DNA of 64,000 bases from Clostridia bacterium (GTDB lineage: Bacteria > Bacillota > Clostridia > Oscillospirales > Acutalibacteraceae), in NCBI GenBank assembly GCA_017502085.1, contig JAFVVQ010000017.1, forward strand, positions 1 through 64,000, read 5' to 3'. The notes below the pieces were generated by a model that had not been told where the DNA came from, ran no database searches, and was given only the letters and a program-made list of their open reading frames with translations. The translations under genes and the position numbers were made by a program. Positions 31,290-41,045 of this stretch are shown here, piece by piece. Numbering within the stretch: position 1 is the stretch's first letter; each line of letters starts with the position of its first letter.

Positions 31290-32777
31290 ATGGGCGAAGA
31301 AAACAAGAGCGTTGAAACTCAGAACAGCAAACAGGAGCACAAGCGACTTATCCGTCCGAGAGAAATTGCCGCTTTTGCCGCAACGTCATACACAATCAAT
31401 AATCTCACCTCGTTCATCGGTGCCACAAAGCAATACTTTATGATGAGCTTTATGGGACTCTCAGGCACGGCATTCGGTACTCTCAGCATGGTTTCTACTA
31501 TCTGGGATGCTCTTGACGATCCGATTTCAGGCGTCATCATCGACCGTTGCAGAACACGTTGGGGCAGACTTCGTCCGTTCCTCATTTTTTCAATGCCGTT
31601 CTGGGCAATTGCATCCGTGCTTTTTTATACGGTACCTAACAGCTTCAACAATACGCAGATGTTTATTTACGCCCTTGCGGCAACCATCATCTACGGCATC
31701 GGTTTTTCATATCTGAGCGGCTGGGAACTTCTGCTTTATAACATAACCCCGAACACAAACGAACGAAGCACTCTGATTGCAACTCAGAAATTCGTTAATC
31801 TTTTCACATGGCTCCCCTCCCTCGTTCCCGTTTTCGTCGACTTCGTTCCGAATATCACGAAAAATGCCGTCACCCAGCCTGAGGTTTACAAAGGCTTTTC
31901 AACCTTCTTCGTGCTTTTCGCCGTGGGCGGTGCATTATTCGGCTTCTTCAATATGAGGGAAAGAGTTTCCATCGCTTCGAAAGAAGAACTGAAGGAAACG
32001 GGATTTTTCAAATCCGCCAAGTCCATTATTACCTGCCGTCCTCTCGGCGCACTTCTTCTCTCAAACTTCTTCGGAGGAATCAAGGGTGTCGGCGGTGCAT
32101 CGGAAGATTTCTTCTGGCTAAACTGTACGGGTAAGCTCTCAAACAGGCTCCTCTGCAGTCTTTTCACGGGTATTCCGAATTATTTCATCACTCCCCTCGC
32201 CCCCAAACTGATTGCAAAGCTCGGTCTGCGCACCACCGCAATTTCAGCAGGTATTTTCAGCGGCGCCGCATACACGATTCTCTATTTCGTCGGCTATAAA
32301 CCTACGGGCAACAGTCTCATCGACTTTATCTGGGTTACCGTTGCACTGACGGTATGCGGTTTGCCCAACCACGTTATGGGTGTTTGCGATCCCCTTCTCA
32401 AGGGTGATATGTACGACTACCTCGAATGGCAGACGGGTATCCGCAACGAAGGTATCGTCAATGCGGTTTCAAGCTACGTCAACAAGCTTTCATCCAGTGT
32501 TCATTCCTGGCTTTCCGGTGCGGTATTCGACTGGATAAAGTTCAAGCCGCAGAAGGATATCTACGGCAATATTGTTCCCCACAAGAATCCGAAGGTGCTT
32601 CAGGGCATCTGGGGAATTTTCTGCCTCGCTCCCGCCGCCGCAAGATTCGGCTACGGACTTTCACTTCTTCTTTTCAACGTTCACGGCGAAAAGAAGGAGA
32701 GAATGCTTGCAGAACTCGAAGAACACAGAATAGCACGAACTGCTATGAAACAAAAGGATTTGGAGAGTATAGAATGA
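31290..32777 (+). CDS. GPH-family glycoside/pentoside/hexuronide:cation symporter
   Basis: A 495-residue MFS transporter with about 12 membrane segments. Typical features: LTSFIGATKQYFMMSFMG, the loop WDALDDPISGVIIDRCRTRWGRLRPF (GPH-type D-D-P-x-x-G-x-x-x-D-x-x-x-x-x-x-G-R), and YDYLEWQTGIRNEGIV. It probably imports a sugar or uronide with H+ or Na+. It overlaps the glycosidase-like gene by 4 bp (ATGA), which suggests that the imported glycoside is hydrolysed by that protein. Confidence 0.88.
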   Translation: MGEENKSVETQNSKQEHKRLIRPREIAAFAATSYTINNLTSFIGATKQYFMMSFMGLSGTAFGTLSMVSTIWDALDDPISGVIIDRCRTRWGRLRPFLIFSMPFWAIASVLFYTVPNSFNNTQMFIYALAATIIYGIGFSYLSGWELLLYNITPNTNERSTLIATQKFVNLFTWLPSLVPVFVDFVPNITKNAVTQPEVYKGFSTFFVLFAVGGALFGFFNMRERVSIASKEELKETGFFKSAKSIITCRPLGALLLSNFFGGIKGVGGASEDFFWLNCTGKLSNRLLCSLFTGIPNYFITPLAPKLIAKLGLRTTAISAGIFSGAAYTILYFVGYKPTGNSLIDFIWVTVALTVCGLPNHVMGVCDPLLKGDMYDYLEWQTGIRNEGIVNAVSSYVNKLSSSVHSWLSGAVFDWIKFKPQKDIYGNIVPHKNPKVLQGIWGIFCLAPAAARFGYGLSLLLFNVHGEKKERMLAELEEHRIARTAMKQKDLESIE

Positions 32778-34990
32778 TTAAATATCTGGAATTCAGAATA
32801 TTCGCAGAGACTCCGCCGTCAAAGAAAGCGGCGGGACTCTTTTCCGATGAACTCAGACTGCGTATCAACGATACATACATAACCGAATGCGGCAAAGACC
32901 GTGCAAATTTTCTTTTCATCGAGGATTCCTCGTTATCAAAGGACAGCTACTCCATCGTTTGCACAGACGAAAAAACAACCGTTTACGCAAGCGGGATCCG
33001 AGGCTTTATTTTCGGCATCGGTATGTTCCTTCGCAAGATTGAAAAGGTCGGCAACTATATTTATCTGACCGAAGATATTTCAGGAAATTATACTCCCGAT
33101 AAGGTTATCAGAGGTCATCAGATAGGTTACAGAACAACACCCAACACATACGATGCCTGGAGCTACGAAGACTACCGCAGATATTATCTCGATATGATGT
33201 TTTTCGGCTCAAATACGGTTGAACACATTCCCTATGAAAACGGTGTTTCGAAGAGAAACCGCCTGATGAAATATGACGAGGAGGAATTCATCGTCAACGC
33301 TTCGGCAATGGCGGATGAATTCGATCTCGACGTCTCCGTATGGCATCCCAACAATGACGGTGAAACAGTTGAATTTGCTGTTGAAAGGCGAAGAAAACTC
33401 TATGAAAAAATGCCTCGTCTCAACGTTGTTTTTCCGCCCGGAGGTGACCCGGGTGAGCTTCAGCCCGAGGAATTTGTTCTGCGTTGCAGAGAAATCGCAA
33501 AAGCGGCAAAAGCATCGCACCCCGATTGTCAGATGTGGCCATCGGCTCAACAGCCCCACTCAATCCACGATTGGGGAATCCGTTTCATTGGCGAAATGGA
33601 GAAACTTCCCGACGAAATCAGCGGTGTTATTATCGGTCCCAACAGAGCATTCCCGATAGATGAGCTTCGCCGCAGATTACCTGCAAAATATCCGATGCGT
33701 CTCTATCCCGATATCACCCACAACGTCAGATGCGAATATCCCGTTCATTTCGACCGCAACGATTGGCATTTCGCTCTCACAACGGGTCTGAGCCGTGAAT
33801 GCACCAATCCCAGACCGCGTGAATACAGACTCATCCACCGACTCACAAGACCTTACGTTATCGGCTCTGTCAGTTACTCTGAGGGTATAACAGATGACGT
33901 CAACAAGGCAGTCTGGGCAGATATGGATTTCTTCCCCGACTGCGACCTGAACACAACTCTGCTTGACTATTGCCGCCTTTTCTTCTTCGGTGCGGATGCT
34001 CGGAAGATAGCGGATTCCATTCTACTTCTTGAACTGAGCTGGCAATGTGATCCCGCCGAAAATCCATCAATCGACAACAATCTCCGCATTTATGATGAGC
34101 TTTCCGTTGCTTATCCGTTCCTCAACAAAAACTGGAGATTTCTCCAGCTTTATATGAGAGCAAAGTGCGACTGGGTGCTCCGTCACAGAAGGCTCTTTGA
34201 ACTTGACCTCATCAGAAAGGCAAGCAAAAAAATCAGATACGGCAAAATCGATGAGGCAAAAACGATTCTTCTCACCGAATTCGATGAAAATTATAAAAAG
34301 ATACGAAACGATATCACTGACCTGGCAAAAAAACTCTTCGATCTCATCGGCCTGCAGTCGGATATCAAGAATTACTGTGCCGATAACTGGGAAAGAGGTG
34401 CAATCCTCGAAACGATAGATTTGCCGATTACCGACAGAAAATGGCTTCTCGGCAAAATTGATTCGGCAGCCGAAACGTCCGATCCCGTCGGATATATGCA
34501 GAAGATTCTTGACCGCAACAAAGTTGACGGTGATGAATACTATTTCTCTGTTGCTCTTAACGGTCTTGAACAGTGCGGCGTTGATCAGACGGGTGAAATC
34601 TATATGAATTTCCAGGGTGACAGACCCAACGTGAATGACGGTTCGATGCCGACGTGTATGTTCAAGGTATATGACAACCTCACGTTCAGATGCAAAATCG
34701 GCGGTCTGACCGCTGACTGCGATTATGAACTTAAAGTCACGTATGCTGACAGAAAAATCGACTCACACAATCATAAAATCACAGTAAACGGTGTTACGAT
34801 CTATGAAGGTCCTCAGTTCGGCGGTGAAACCGACGAAGAATTTGATAAAACTATGCTCTGTGACGGATTTGTCAGTGCGAGTTACGCAATACCGAAAAAC
34901 ATTCTCGTCAACGGCTGTGCCGAACTTGAGCTGAGCGAACCCGAAATGGGAGTTATGTTTACCGAATTTGTCATCAGAAAAAAGAGATGA
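32774..34990 (+). CDS. Glycoside-hydrolase-like protein
   Basis: A 738-residue cytoplasmic protein. The first ~115 residues resemble the zincin-like domain before the barrel of GH20/GH67/GH84 enzymes (SIVCTDEKTTVYASGIRGFIFGIG). A TIM-barrel-like middle follows (RGHQIGYRTTPNTYDAWSYEDYRRYYLDMMFFGSNTVE, WHPNNDGE, NRAFPIDELRRRLP, SYSEGITDDVN), then a helical part and a C-terminal beta domain. The exact family is not clear; the substrate is probably what the coupled GPH symporter brings in. The frame is open far upstream (to 32426), but the real start is the coupled ATG. Confidence 0.6.
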   Translation: MIKYLEFRIFAETPPSKKAAGLFSDELRLRINDTYITECGKDRANFLFIEDSSLSKDSYSIVCTDEKTTVYASGIRGFIFGIGMFLRKIEKVGNYIYLTEDISGNYTPDKVIRGHQIGYRTTPNTYDAWSYEDYRRYYLDMMFFGSNTVEHIPYENGVSKRNRLMKYDEEEFIVNASAMADEFDLDVSVWHPNNDGETVEFAVERRRKLYEKMPRLNVVFPPGGDPGELQPEEFVLRCREIAKAAKASHPDCQMWPSAQQPHSIHDWGIRFIGEMEKLPDEISGVIIGPNRAFPIDELRRRLPAKYPMRLYPDITHNVRCEYPVHFDRNDWHFALTTGLSRECTNPRPREYRLIHRLTRPYVIGSVSYSEGITDDVNKAVWADMDFFPDCDLNTTLLDYCRLFFFGADARKIADSILLLELSWQCDPAENPSIDNNLRIYDELSVAYPFLNKNWRFLQLYMRAKCDWVLRHRRLFELDLIRKASKKIRYGKIDEAKTILLTEFDENYKKIRNDITDLAKKLFDLIGLQSDIKNYCADNWERGAILETIDLPITDRKWLLGKIDSAAETSDPVGYMQKILDRNKVDGDEYYFSVALNGLEQCGVDQTGEIYMNFQGDRPNVNDGSMPTCMFKVYDNLTFRCKIGGLTADCDYELKVTYADRKIDSHNHKITVNGVTIYEGPQFGGETDEEFDKTMLCDGFVSASYAIPKNILVNGCAELELSEPEMGVMFTEFVIRKKR

Positions 34991-35026
34991 TTCCGTCTGC
35001 CGAAATCAAAGATTTTTAATATCTGC

Positions 35027-35055
35027 TTGACATAATTCTTTAATTATTTTATTAT
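35027..35055 (+). promoter_or_regulatory. Promoter of the flavoenzyme gene
   Basis: TTGACA (35027-35032), a 17-bp spacer and TATTAT (35050-35055), about 50 bp before the start codon. Confidence 0.6.
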
Positions 35056-35104
35056 TATATAGGTTAAATTTTATAACAAATATTCATATAAGGATGTGTT
35101 ATTG

Positions 35105-37165
35105 ATGGACAAACAGTATGAAGCACTGTTTACCCCTTGGAAAATCGGTAACGTCGAAATCAAGAACAGAATCGTTATGTGCCCTATGGGCGGCACATCT
35201 CTTTTCGGTTGGTTTGAACTCGGCGGCTGCCATTTTGACAAGGAAGCAGCAAAGCTTTTCCTCGAAAGAGCAAACAACAACGTAGGTCTCATCATCCCCG
35301 GTATCGCACCCCTTCGCGATACATTCTGGGGCAAATGGCTTTGGCAGAATCCCAAGATGTTCGAAGACCTCAAGGTTTTCATGGATGAAATCCATAAGAC
35401 AGGTGCAAAGCTCTTCGTTCAGCTTACAGCAGGTATGGGCCGCTCATGGGCTATCACAGAGCTCGTTGCTCCCCTTCACAAAAACAAGTTCACTCGCGCT
35501 CTTGTCAAGCCGATTCTTGACACTTCCCACGAACTCGCTTCACCCAGCCCCCAGCCTTCACGTTGGGCTCACGATATTATCTGCCCCGAAATGACAAAAG
35601 AGCAGATTCACGAAATCATCGAAGCATTTGCAAAAACAGCAAAGCTCTGCCGTGATGCAGGCGTTGACGGTGTTGAAGTTCACGCTGTTCACGAAGGTTA
35701 TCTTCTTGACCAGTTCGCAATCGAATTCTTCAACAAACGTACAGACGAATACGGCGGAAACTTTGAAAACAGATACCGTTTCGCAGTTGAAGTTGTCAAG
35801 GCTATCAAGGAAGCCTGCGGCAACGATTACCCCGTTTCTCTCCGTTACTCCGTTGAGTCCAAGATGAAGGGCTTCTGCGAAGGCGCTATGCCCGGCGAAG
35901 ATTACGAAGAAGTCGGACGTGCAATGGAAGAATCCGAAAAGGCTGCAAAGTACCTTCAGGATGCCGGTTACGATATGCTCAATGCCGATAACGGTACATA
36001 TGACTCATGGTACTGGGCACATCCCCCCATGTATATGCCTCAGAACTGCAACCTCGAAGACGTTGCTCACATCAAAAAATTCGTTGATATCCCCGTTGTC
36101 TGCGCAGGCCGTATGGAACCCGACGTAGGTGCCAAGGCTGTTGCAGAAGGCAAGATCGACGGTGTCGGTGTTGCACGTCAGTTCCTTGCCGACCCTGAAT
36201 GGGTTACAAAGATTATCGAAGACAGACTTGAGGACATCAGACCCTGTATCTGCTGCCACAATGCCTGCTTCAACTTCTCATCATCCAAGGGTCACGCAAA
36301 CACTCAGGATCTTCTTGACACAATGGGTCTTTCACGCTGCGCCATCAACCCCCTTACAATGCAGTCCAAGAAATATAAGATCGTTCCCGCCAAGAAGGCA
36401 AAGAAAATTGCCGTTATCGGCGGCGGTATCGGCGGTATGGAAGCTGCTATCGTTTGCGCAAAGCGCGGTCACAGCGTAACACTTTATGAAAAGAGCGACA
36501 AACTCGGCGGCGTATTTATCGCAGCCGCAGCTCCTTCCTTCAAGGAGAAGGACCGTGACCTCATCGCATGGTACAACCGTGAGGTTGCAAAGCTCCCCAT
36601 CGAAGTCAAGATGAACACCGAAGTCAAGGATATCGCTTCTCTCGGTGCTGATGAAGTCATCATCGCAACAGGCGCAAAGGCAAAGAAGATTCCCGTCAAG
36701 GGTACTGATACTGCAATTGAAGCAGTTGATTTCCTTCTCGGCAATGCTGAGGTCGGCGAAAACGTTACAATCATCGGCGGCGGTCTCACAGGCTGCGAAA
36801 TCGCTTATGAGCTCTACCTCAACGGCAAGAAGCCCACAATCGTTGAAATGCAGGATGACCTTGTAACAACTCCCGGCATTGCTCTTGCAAACACGAGCTA
36901 TCTCAGAGACTTCTTCAAGACAAACAAAGTTCCCGTTCACCTTGAAACATCCCTCGTTGAAATCAACGAAGGCAGTGTAAAGGTCAAGGATAAGGAAGGC
37001 AAGGTATTTGATATCCCTGCTGATTCCGTTGTTATGTCCGTTGGCTATACTCCCACCCCCCTTGCTCCCAAGAGCAAACACGTTCACGTTATCGGTGATG
37101 CTGCCAAGGTCGGCAATCTCCGTACAGTTATCTGGGGCGCATGGGATATCGCTATGAAGCTGTAA
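35105..37165 (+). CDS. Old-yellow-enzyme/2,4-dienoyl-CoA reductase-type flavoenzyme
   Basis: A 686-residue NADH:flavin oxidoreductase. An FMN TIM barrel fills ~1-370 (FTPWKIGNVEIKNRIVMCPM, then HAVHEGYLLDQF). A 4Fe-4S site follows with C-x2-C-x3-C and a fourth Cys (CICCHNAC, then LSRCAINP). Two Rossmann parts come next: FAD at VIGGGIGGMEAA and NAD(P)H at IIGGGLTGCEIA. This build is shared by dienoyl-CoA reductase, enoate reductases and BaiCD/BaiH. It reduces an activated C=C bond; the substrate cannot be told. AAGGA is 10 bp ahead of the ATG. Confidence 0.9.
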   Translation: MDKQYEALFTPWKIGNVEIKNRIVMCPMGGTSLFGWFELGGCHFDKEAAKLFLERANNNVGLIIPGIAPLRDTFWGKWLWQNPKMFEDLKVFMDEIHKTGAKLFVQLTAGMGRSWAITELVAPLHKNKFTRALVKPILDTSHELASPSPQPSRWAHDIICPEMTKEQIHEIIEAFAKTAKLCRDAGVDGVEVHAVHEGYLLDQFAIEFFNKRTDEYGGNFENRYRFAVEVVKAIKEACGNDYPVSLRYSVESKMKGFCEGAMPGEDYEEVGRAMEESEKAAKYLQDAGYDMLNADNGTYDSWYWAHPPMYMPQNCNLEDVAHIKKFVDIPVVCAGRMEPDVGAKAVAEGKIDGVGVARQFLADPEWVTKIIEDRLEDIRPCICCHNACFNFSSSKGHANTQDLLDTMGLSRCAINPLTMQSKKYKIVPAKKAKKIAVIGGGIGGMEAAIVCAKRGHSVTLYEKSDKLGGVFIAAAAPSFKEKDRDLIAWYNREVAKLPIEVKMNTEVKDIASLGADEVIIATGAKAKKIPVKGTDTAIEAVDFLLGNAEVGENVTIIGGGLTGCEIAYELYLNGKKPTIVEMQDDLVTTPGIALANTSYLRDFFKTNKVPVHLETSLVEINEGSVKVKDKEGKVFDIPADSVVMSVGYTPTPLAPKSKHVHVIGDAAKVGNLRTVIWGAWDIAMKL

Positions 37166-37189
37166 TCCCCGATAAAACAACATAAATAT

Positions 37190-37224
37190 ACTCCCGGAAA
37201 GTTCAGACTTTCCGGGAGTTTTTG
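37190..37224. terminator. Bidirectional terminator between convergent genes
   Basis: ACTCCCGGAAAG/CTTTCCGGGAGT, a perfect 12-bp stem (37190-37201 and 37208-37219), followed by TTTTTG. It closes the flavoenzyme gene and, from the other side, the SGNH hydrolase gene. Confidence 0.85.
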
Positions 37225-37231
37225 TTTTTAT

Positions 37232-38413
37232 TCATCTGAACCAATTCAGATCAACATTTTCTGCAACGTATCTGCCGCCCTCCATATTGGGATGCAGATT
37301 ATCCTTGCCGAGGTATTCCTTCTTCGTGCAGTTAGGCTTATCGGGATTCACACACAAACCCGCCTGATCGTAAACTGCATGGAATCGGTCGCTGTTTTCT
37401 CCAAGCAGAGCATTATATTCACTGACCATTGCTTCTTTTTCGGGTCTCGAATCGATACACTCGCCGAAATTCATAACATTGAAAACAACGGTTCTGACAC
37501 CGTTTTTGCTGAGTCTCTCGGCAATACCCGAAACTGCATCGAGCATCTGCCTCGGAGTCGTCTTTTCGCTTTTGGGCGCGGCAATGGTATTATACTGCAG
37601 AAAATCGTTTGTTCCGAGTGCAAAAAGCACGTACTCCGTATCAGGATAATTCAAAACATCACGTTCAAGACGGTTGATTCCGCCGATACCGAAAAGTCCC
37701 TTGCAGAAAAACCTTTTGCTGAAGTCAAGCCTAGTGCGGTTACCCATAATTGACTTATTGATAACAGAGTATCTGCCGGGAAATTCGTTGCGTATTCTCT
37801 CTGCAAAGCAGTTTGTCCAATAGCCCTGCTGACTGATCGAATCACCGAAAACAACAATGGAGGATGCATCGGTTTCATTAAGAAGCTGCACGGACTGAAA
37901 AATCGGGATGGGTTTATGGAAATACATGCGAAGCAATTCCGAGGCAACTTCTCTGACCTTATCCCTTTTTCTGCGCTGATTTTCAACCGCGGTTTCAGTT
38001 GTAACGTCTCCTTTGACGGTTATAAGCGAAACATTATCAATCAGATTGCCGCTTCTGAGCGCGCCCTTTTCAACGTAAACACTGATGCAGAAATATTCAC
38101 CTGTGTCAACGGTGATATCAACAGGGTCTGTCATTACAACGTCACCGATGCCGAGATGTAACTTTTCGCTGCCGCTGACCGTAACTGTTTTATATTCTCC
38201 GATGAAATTACCGTTTTCATTGCATTTCGCCGCAGTTATTCTGCCTATGAAGACGTCGTTTTTTGCACATTCATTAGACAACTCAACACGCAATTTTTTG
38301 CCCGATATCGCAGACCTGATTACCATTCTGTAGGTCTTTTTGCACGAAGGATAATAAAAAAACGACAGCGCGGCGTGTGCCTGACCCCAGGCTTGTACCC
38401 ATTTTTCAGCCAT
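37232..38413 (-). CDS. SGNH/GDSL-family hydrolase
   Basis: A 393-residue protein without signal peptide. An N-terminal beta domain (~1-130) precedes the SGNH domain: block I FGDSISQQGYW (~190), Asn-containing block GTNDFLQ (~270), and block V DNLHPN (~374) with catalytic Asp and His. It probably deacylates or deacetylates a carbohydrate. AGGGG precedes the ATG. It stands alone between a terminator and the chromate-type transporter pair. Confidence 0.85.
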   Translation of the reverse strand: MAEKWVQAWGQAHAALSFFYYPSCKKTYRMVIRSAISGKKLRVELSNECAKNDVFIGRITAAKCNENGNFIGEYKTVTVSGSEKLHLGIGDVVMTDPVDITVDTGEYFCISVYVEKGALRSGNLIDNVSLITVKGDVTTETAVENQRRKRDKVREVASELLRMYFHKPIPIFQSVQLLNETDASSIVVFGDSISQQGYWTNCFAERIRNEFPGRYSVINKSIMGNRTRLDFSKRFFCKGLFGIGGINRLERDVLNYPDTEYVLFALGTNDFLQYNTIAAPKSEKTTPRQMLDAVSGIAERLSKNGVRTVVFNVMNFGECIDSRPEKEAMVSEYNALLGENSDRFHAVYDQAGLCVNPDKPNCTKKEYLGKDNLHPNMEGGRYVAENVDLNWFR

Positions 38414-38470
38414 ACCGAATCCCCTTTCAATTTATATAATAATACTATCACACATCCTTTTGCTTTTCAA

Positions 38471-38503
38471 GAAAAAAGATACCCTGCCTGATTGCAGGGT
38501 ATC
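38471..38503 (-). terminator. Terminator of the chromate-transporter pair
   Basis: GATACCCTGC/GCAGGGTATC (38479-38488 and 38494-38503) with a T-run on the minus strand. It closes the leftward transcript at the end of the 38512-39090 gene. Confidence 0.8.
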
Positions 38504-38511
38504 CGATAGCT

Positions 38512-39090
38512 TTACATTGAGAAAACAACACCCGCAACGGCAGAAACAGCGATAAAAACGATGGGATGAAGTTTTCCGAGTTTCTTGATATTCGTCATAA
38601 CAACAAGCACGACAGCAAGGATTGCCCCCTTCCAGTTGAATGCTGCAATGGAAAATGCCTCGGGGAAAAAATTCGCAACAGCTACGCTGAGACCCGCAGC
38701 GGCAATAAGGCCCGTCGATGCAGGTCGGAGACCGTAAAAAGCAGAATTGACATATTTATTGTCACGGAAGCTTTTAAGAAAAACGGCAACGATAAGAATG
38801 ATTATCACCGCAGGTGTTACAAGACCGAGCGTTGCACTCAACGCACCGAGAATAGCGGTGGGTATACCCGCCACCTTCATACCTGTTACATATCCGACAT
38901 AGGTCGCCATATTGACACCGATAGGTCCCGGAGTCGATTCACTGACCGCAATCATATTTGCAAGATCGTTGTGAGAAAACCAACCCGTACTGTCAGAAAT
39001 GTCATAGAGGAAAGGAATTGTCGCCATTCCGCCGCCGACAGCAAAAAGCCCCGTTTTGAAGAATGCCCAGAAAAGTTGGAGAAAAATCAT
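38512..39090 (-). CDS. Half-size chromate transporter (CHR family), second subunit
   Basis: A 192-residue membrane protein with about six segments. It opens with LFWAFFKTGLFAVGGGMATIPFL and contains AVSESTPGPIGVNMATYVGY, the CHR signature. Its start overlaps the stop of the other half by 4 bp. In the short-chain CHR type the two halves form a heteromer. The substrate may be chromate, sulfate or another anion. Confidence 0.85.
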   Translation of the reverse strand: MIFLQLFWAFFKTGLFAVGGGMATIPFLYDISDSTGWFSHNDLANMIAVSESTPGPIGVNMATYVGYVTGMKVAGIPTAILGALSATLGLVTPAVIIILIVAVFLKSFRDNKYVNSAFYGLRPASTGLIAAAGLSVAVANFFPEAFSIAAFNWKGAILAVVLVVMTNIKKLGKLHPIVFIAVSAVAGVVFSM

Positions 39091-39629
39091 GCCTTCTTAC
39101 CTCCCGCATTCTTGATAACAATACCGAGCACCGCCGCAATAACAACAAAAATTACGGGACTGAGATCTGTGAGAAAAGCCGCAAGTGCAACAACTATAAA
39201 AATCAGTGTAGACGGCAAATCGATAGCTGCTTTCTTGAAAAGCTTGATAACCGCATTGAGAATAAGTACGCATACACAAATGCGGATACCGCCAAAAGCA
39301 TGCTGTACCCAGACGATGTGCGAAAAAGCCTCGATAACACCCGCAAGCAGAGAAATAATCACAAGCGACGGAAAAACAAGACCGAGGGTTGCAAAAATAC
39401 CGCCGAGAATCCCTTTGTTCTTCTGTCCGATAAACGTTGCGGTGTTGACGGCAATGATACCGGGAGTGCATTGACCGATTGCAAAAAAATCCATCAGTTC
39501 CTCTTCGGATGCCCATTTCTGCTTTTCAACAACTTCTCTTTGAAGAATCGGCAACATCGCATACCCGCCGCCGAAGGTCATAACACCGACCTTTGCAAAC
39601 ACAAGGAACATTCTTAAAAGTAATTTCAT
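39087..39629 (-). CDS. Half-size chromate transporter (CHR family), first subunit
   Basis: A 180-residue paralogue of the previous entry: FAKVGVMTFGGGYAMLPIL and AIGQCTPGIIAVNTATFIG. GAGGAG lies upstream of the ATG. The 4-bp overlap with its partner suggests equal expression. It lies just downstream of the exopolysaccharide flippase, with 17 bp between, so it may be co-transcribed with that locus. Confidence 0.85.
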   Translation of the reverse strand: MKLLLRMFLVFAKVGVMTFGGGYAMLPILQREVVEKQKWASEEELMDFFAIGQCTPGIIAVNTATFIGQKNKGILGGIFATLGLVFPSLVIISLLAGVIEAFSHIVWVQHAFGGIRICVCVLILNAVIKLFKKAAIDLPSTLIFIVVALAAFLTDLSPVIFVVIAAVLGIVIKNAGGKKA

Positions 39630-39646
39630 TTTATCTCCTCATCTGT

Positions 39647-40981
39647 TCAGTATATATTATCAGCCTCTTCGGGAGTTTCTTTATTTTTCAGCATCGAAAA
39701 CACATGTTTGCTTTCACGGAATGCAAACATCGGATTGATACCCCTGAGAAGCAATCGGTTGTTTTGTCTGATCGGTCCGAAGATAAAACCGATAACAAAA
39801 TTCATTATAAACTGTGTGATAAGCGACGCTGCGGCCGCTCCGCAGGCATCCCATCGGGGAATAAAAAATGCGTTGAGAACGATATTGGTCATCGCCCCCA
39901 AAAGATTGATAACCCAGAGATATTTCTGCTTCTGCTCCGCAAGAATCCAGACGTTTCTGACAACACCCATAACCGAAAAACTGTAATACCAGATAAGAAT
40001 TCTCAGAACGGGAACAGCGGCAGAATATTCCGCTCCGTAGAGAACAATGATAATAAGCTCTGCCAGAACCGTAAACACAACACTCTGAGCTATCGCAAGA
40101 TACTGCGTTACACAATAAAGTCTCGATACGTTAAGACCGTATTCATCGGAATTTTGTTTTTTGTTTTCAAGAATAACAGGTCTGAAGGAATCAATAATTG
40201 CAATAAAAACAAACTGTGTCACCGAAGTGCAGGTTATTGCAGCAGAATATAACCCGTTCTGAAATTTTCCCGACATCTCAGTGAGCATAATATGGTCGGT
40301 ATTCTGAAGGATGACAAGCATCATCGATGCAGTGATATAATGTTTGCTTCTGCCAAGCATTTCCTTTGCGGTGGCCAAAGAAAATGACAGTCTGCCGCCT
40401 TTTTTTATGTAAATCACTAAAAGCACTGCTGCAACAAGACCGTATTCGAGAGAAATTGAAAGCGCAAACCAATAAACACTTTTTCCGCTTGCAAGCAGAA
40501 AAACCTTATAAACCATCACTGCGGTGTAAACGCAAAGCATAGTGATTGATGAATATTTGGACATCAGTTTATACTGAAACCAATATTGTATCATTTCAAG
40601 TGCGGCAAAAACCAGAGAAACACTGTAAAGAGCACAAACGAGAATCGTTTCTGTTTCTCCCGCATTCATTACGGATGCAAAGGCCGAAACCGCCCCCATA
40701 CATGCAAGACTCGAAGCAAAATTCATCGTAAGAGAAGTACCGATAATTTTGCTCTCCATATGCGGTTTCTCAACGAGTTCATGAACGAGGGTTGCATCCA
40801 TGCCAAGCTTCATAACGGGAAGCGCAAAAGCAACAACGGATGCCGCATATTTAAGCAAGCCATAGTTTTCGGGGCCAAGATATCTTGCACTGAACATACC
40901 GATAAGAAGCTGTAGCAAAGATTGCACAACCTTACAGATAACTATCCACTTTGCATTATCAAAAATCCGCCTGTATTTCAT
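39647..40981 (-). CDS. Wzx-like polysaccharide flippase
   Basis: A 444-residue membrane protein with about 12-14 segments of the oligosaccharide flippase/MATE-like family (FSARYLGPENYGLLKYAASVV near the start). It moves lipid-linked repeat units across the membrane. The ATG at 40981 has GGAG 5 bp upstream; an earlier in-frame start at 40999 lacks one. Last gene of the exopolysaccharide locus, after a hairpin (41001-41029) with a 9-bp stem but no T-run. Confidence 0.88.
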   Translation of the reverse strand: MKYRRIFDNAKWIVICKVVQSLLQLLIGMFSARYLGPENYGLLKYAASVVAFALPVMKLGMDATLVHELVEKPHMESKIIGTSLTMNFASSLACMGAVSAFASVMNAGETETILVCALYSVSLVFAALEMIQYWFQYKLMSKYSSITMLCVYTAVMVYKVFLLASGKSVYWFALSISLEYGLVAAVLLVIYIKKGGRLSFSLATAKEMLGRSKHYITASMMLVILQNTDHIMLTEMSGKFQNGLYSAAITCTSVTQFVFIAIIDSFRPVILENKKQNSDEYGLNVSRLYCVTQYLAIAQSVVFTVLAELIIIVLYGAEYSAAVPVLRILIWYYSFSVMGVVRNVWILAEQKQKYLWVINLLGAMTNIVLNAFFIPRWDACGAAAASLITQFIMNFVIGFIFGPIRQNNRLLLRGINPMFAFRESKHVFSMLKNKETPEEADNIY

Positions 40982-41045
40982 AATTCTCCAAACAATCATT
41001 CCGCAGTGCCACCCAAAGCAGCACTGCGGAACGCTTTAAATTATC

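Noticed and set aside
32426-32773. N-terminal extension of the glycosidase-like protein
   Set aside because: It overlaps the symporter in another frame. The coupled ATG at 32774 marks the homologous start.
36332-37183. 283-residue minus-strand frame
   Set aside because: Antisense shadow of the flavoenzyme gene. Cys/Asp-rich composition without family features.
38566-39474. 302-residue plus-strand frame across the transporter pair
   Set aside because: Low-complexity composition rich in K/R/N/T and opposite to two clear membrane-protein genes.
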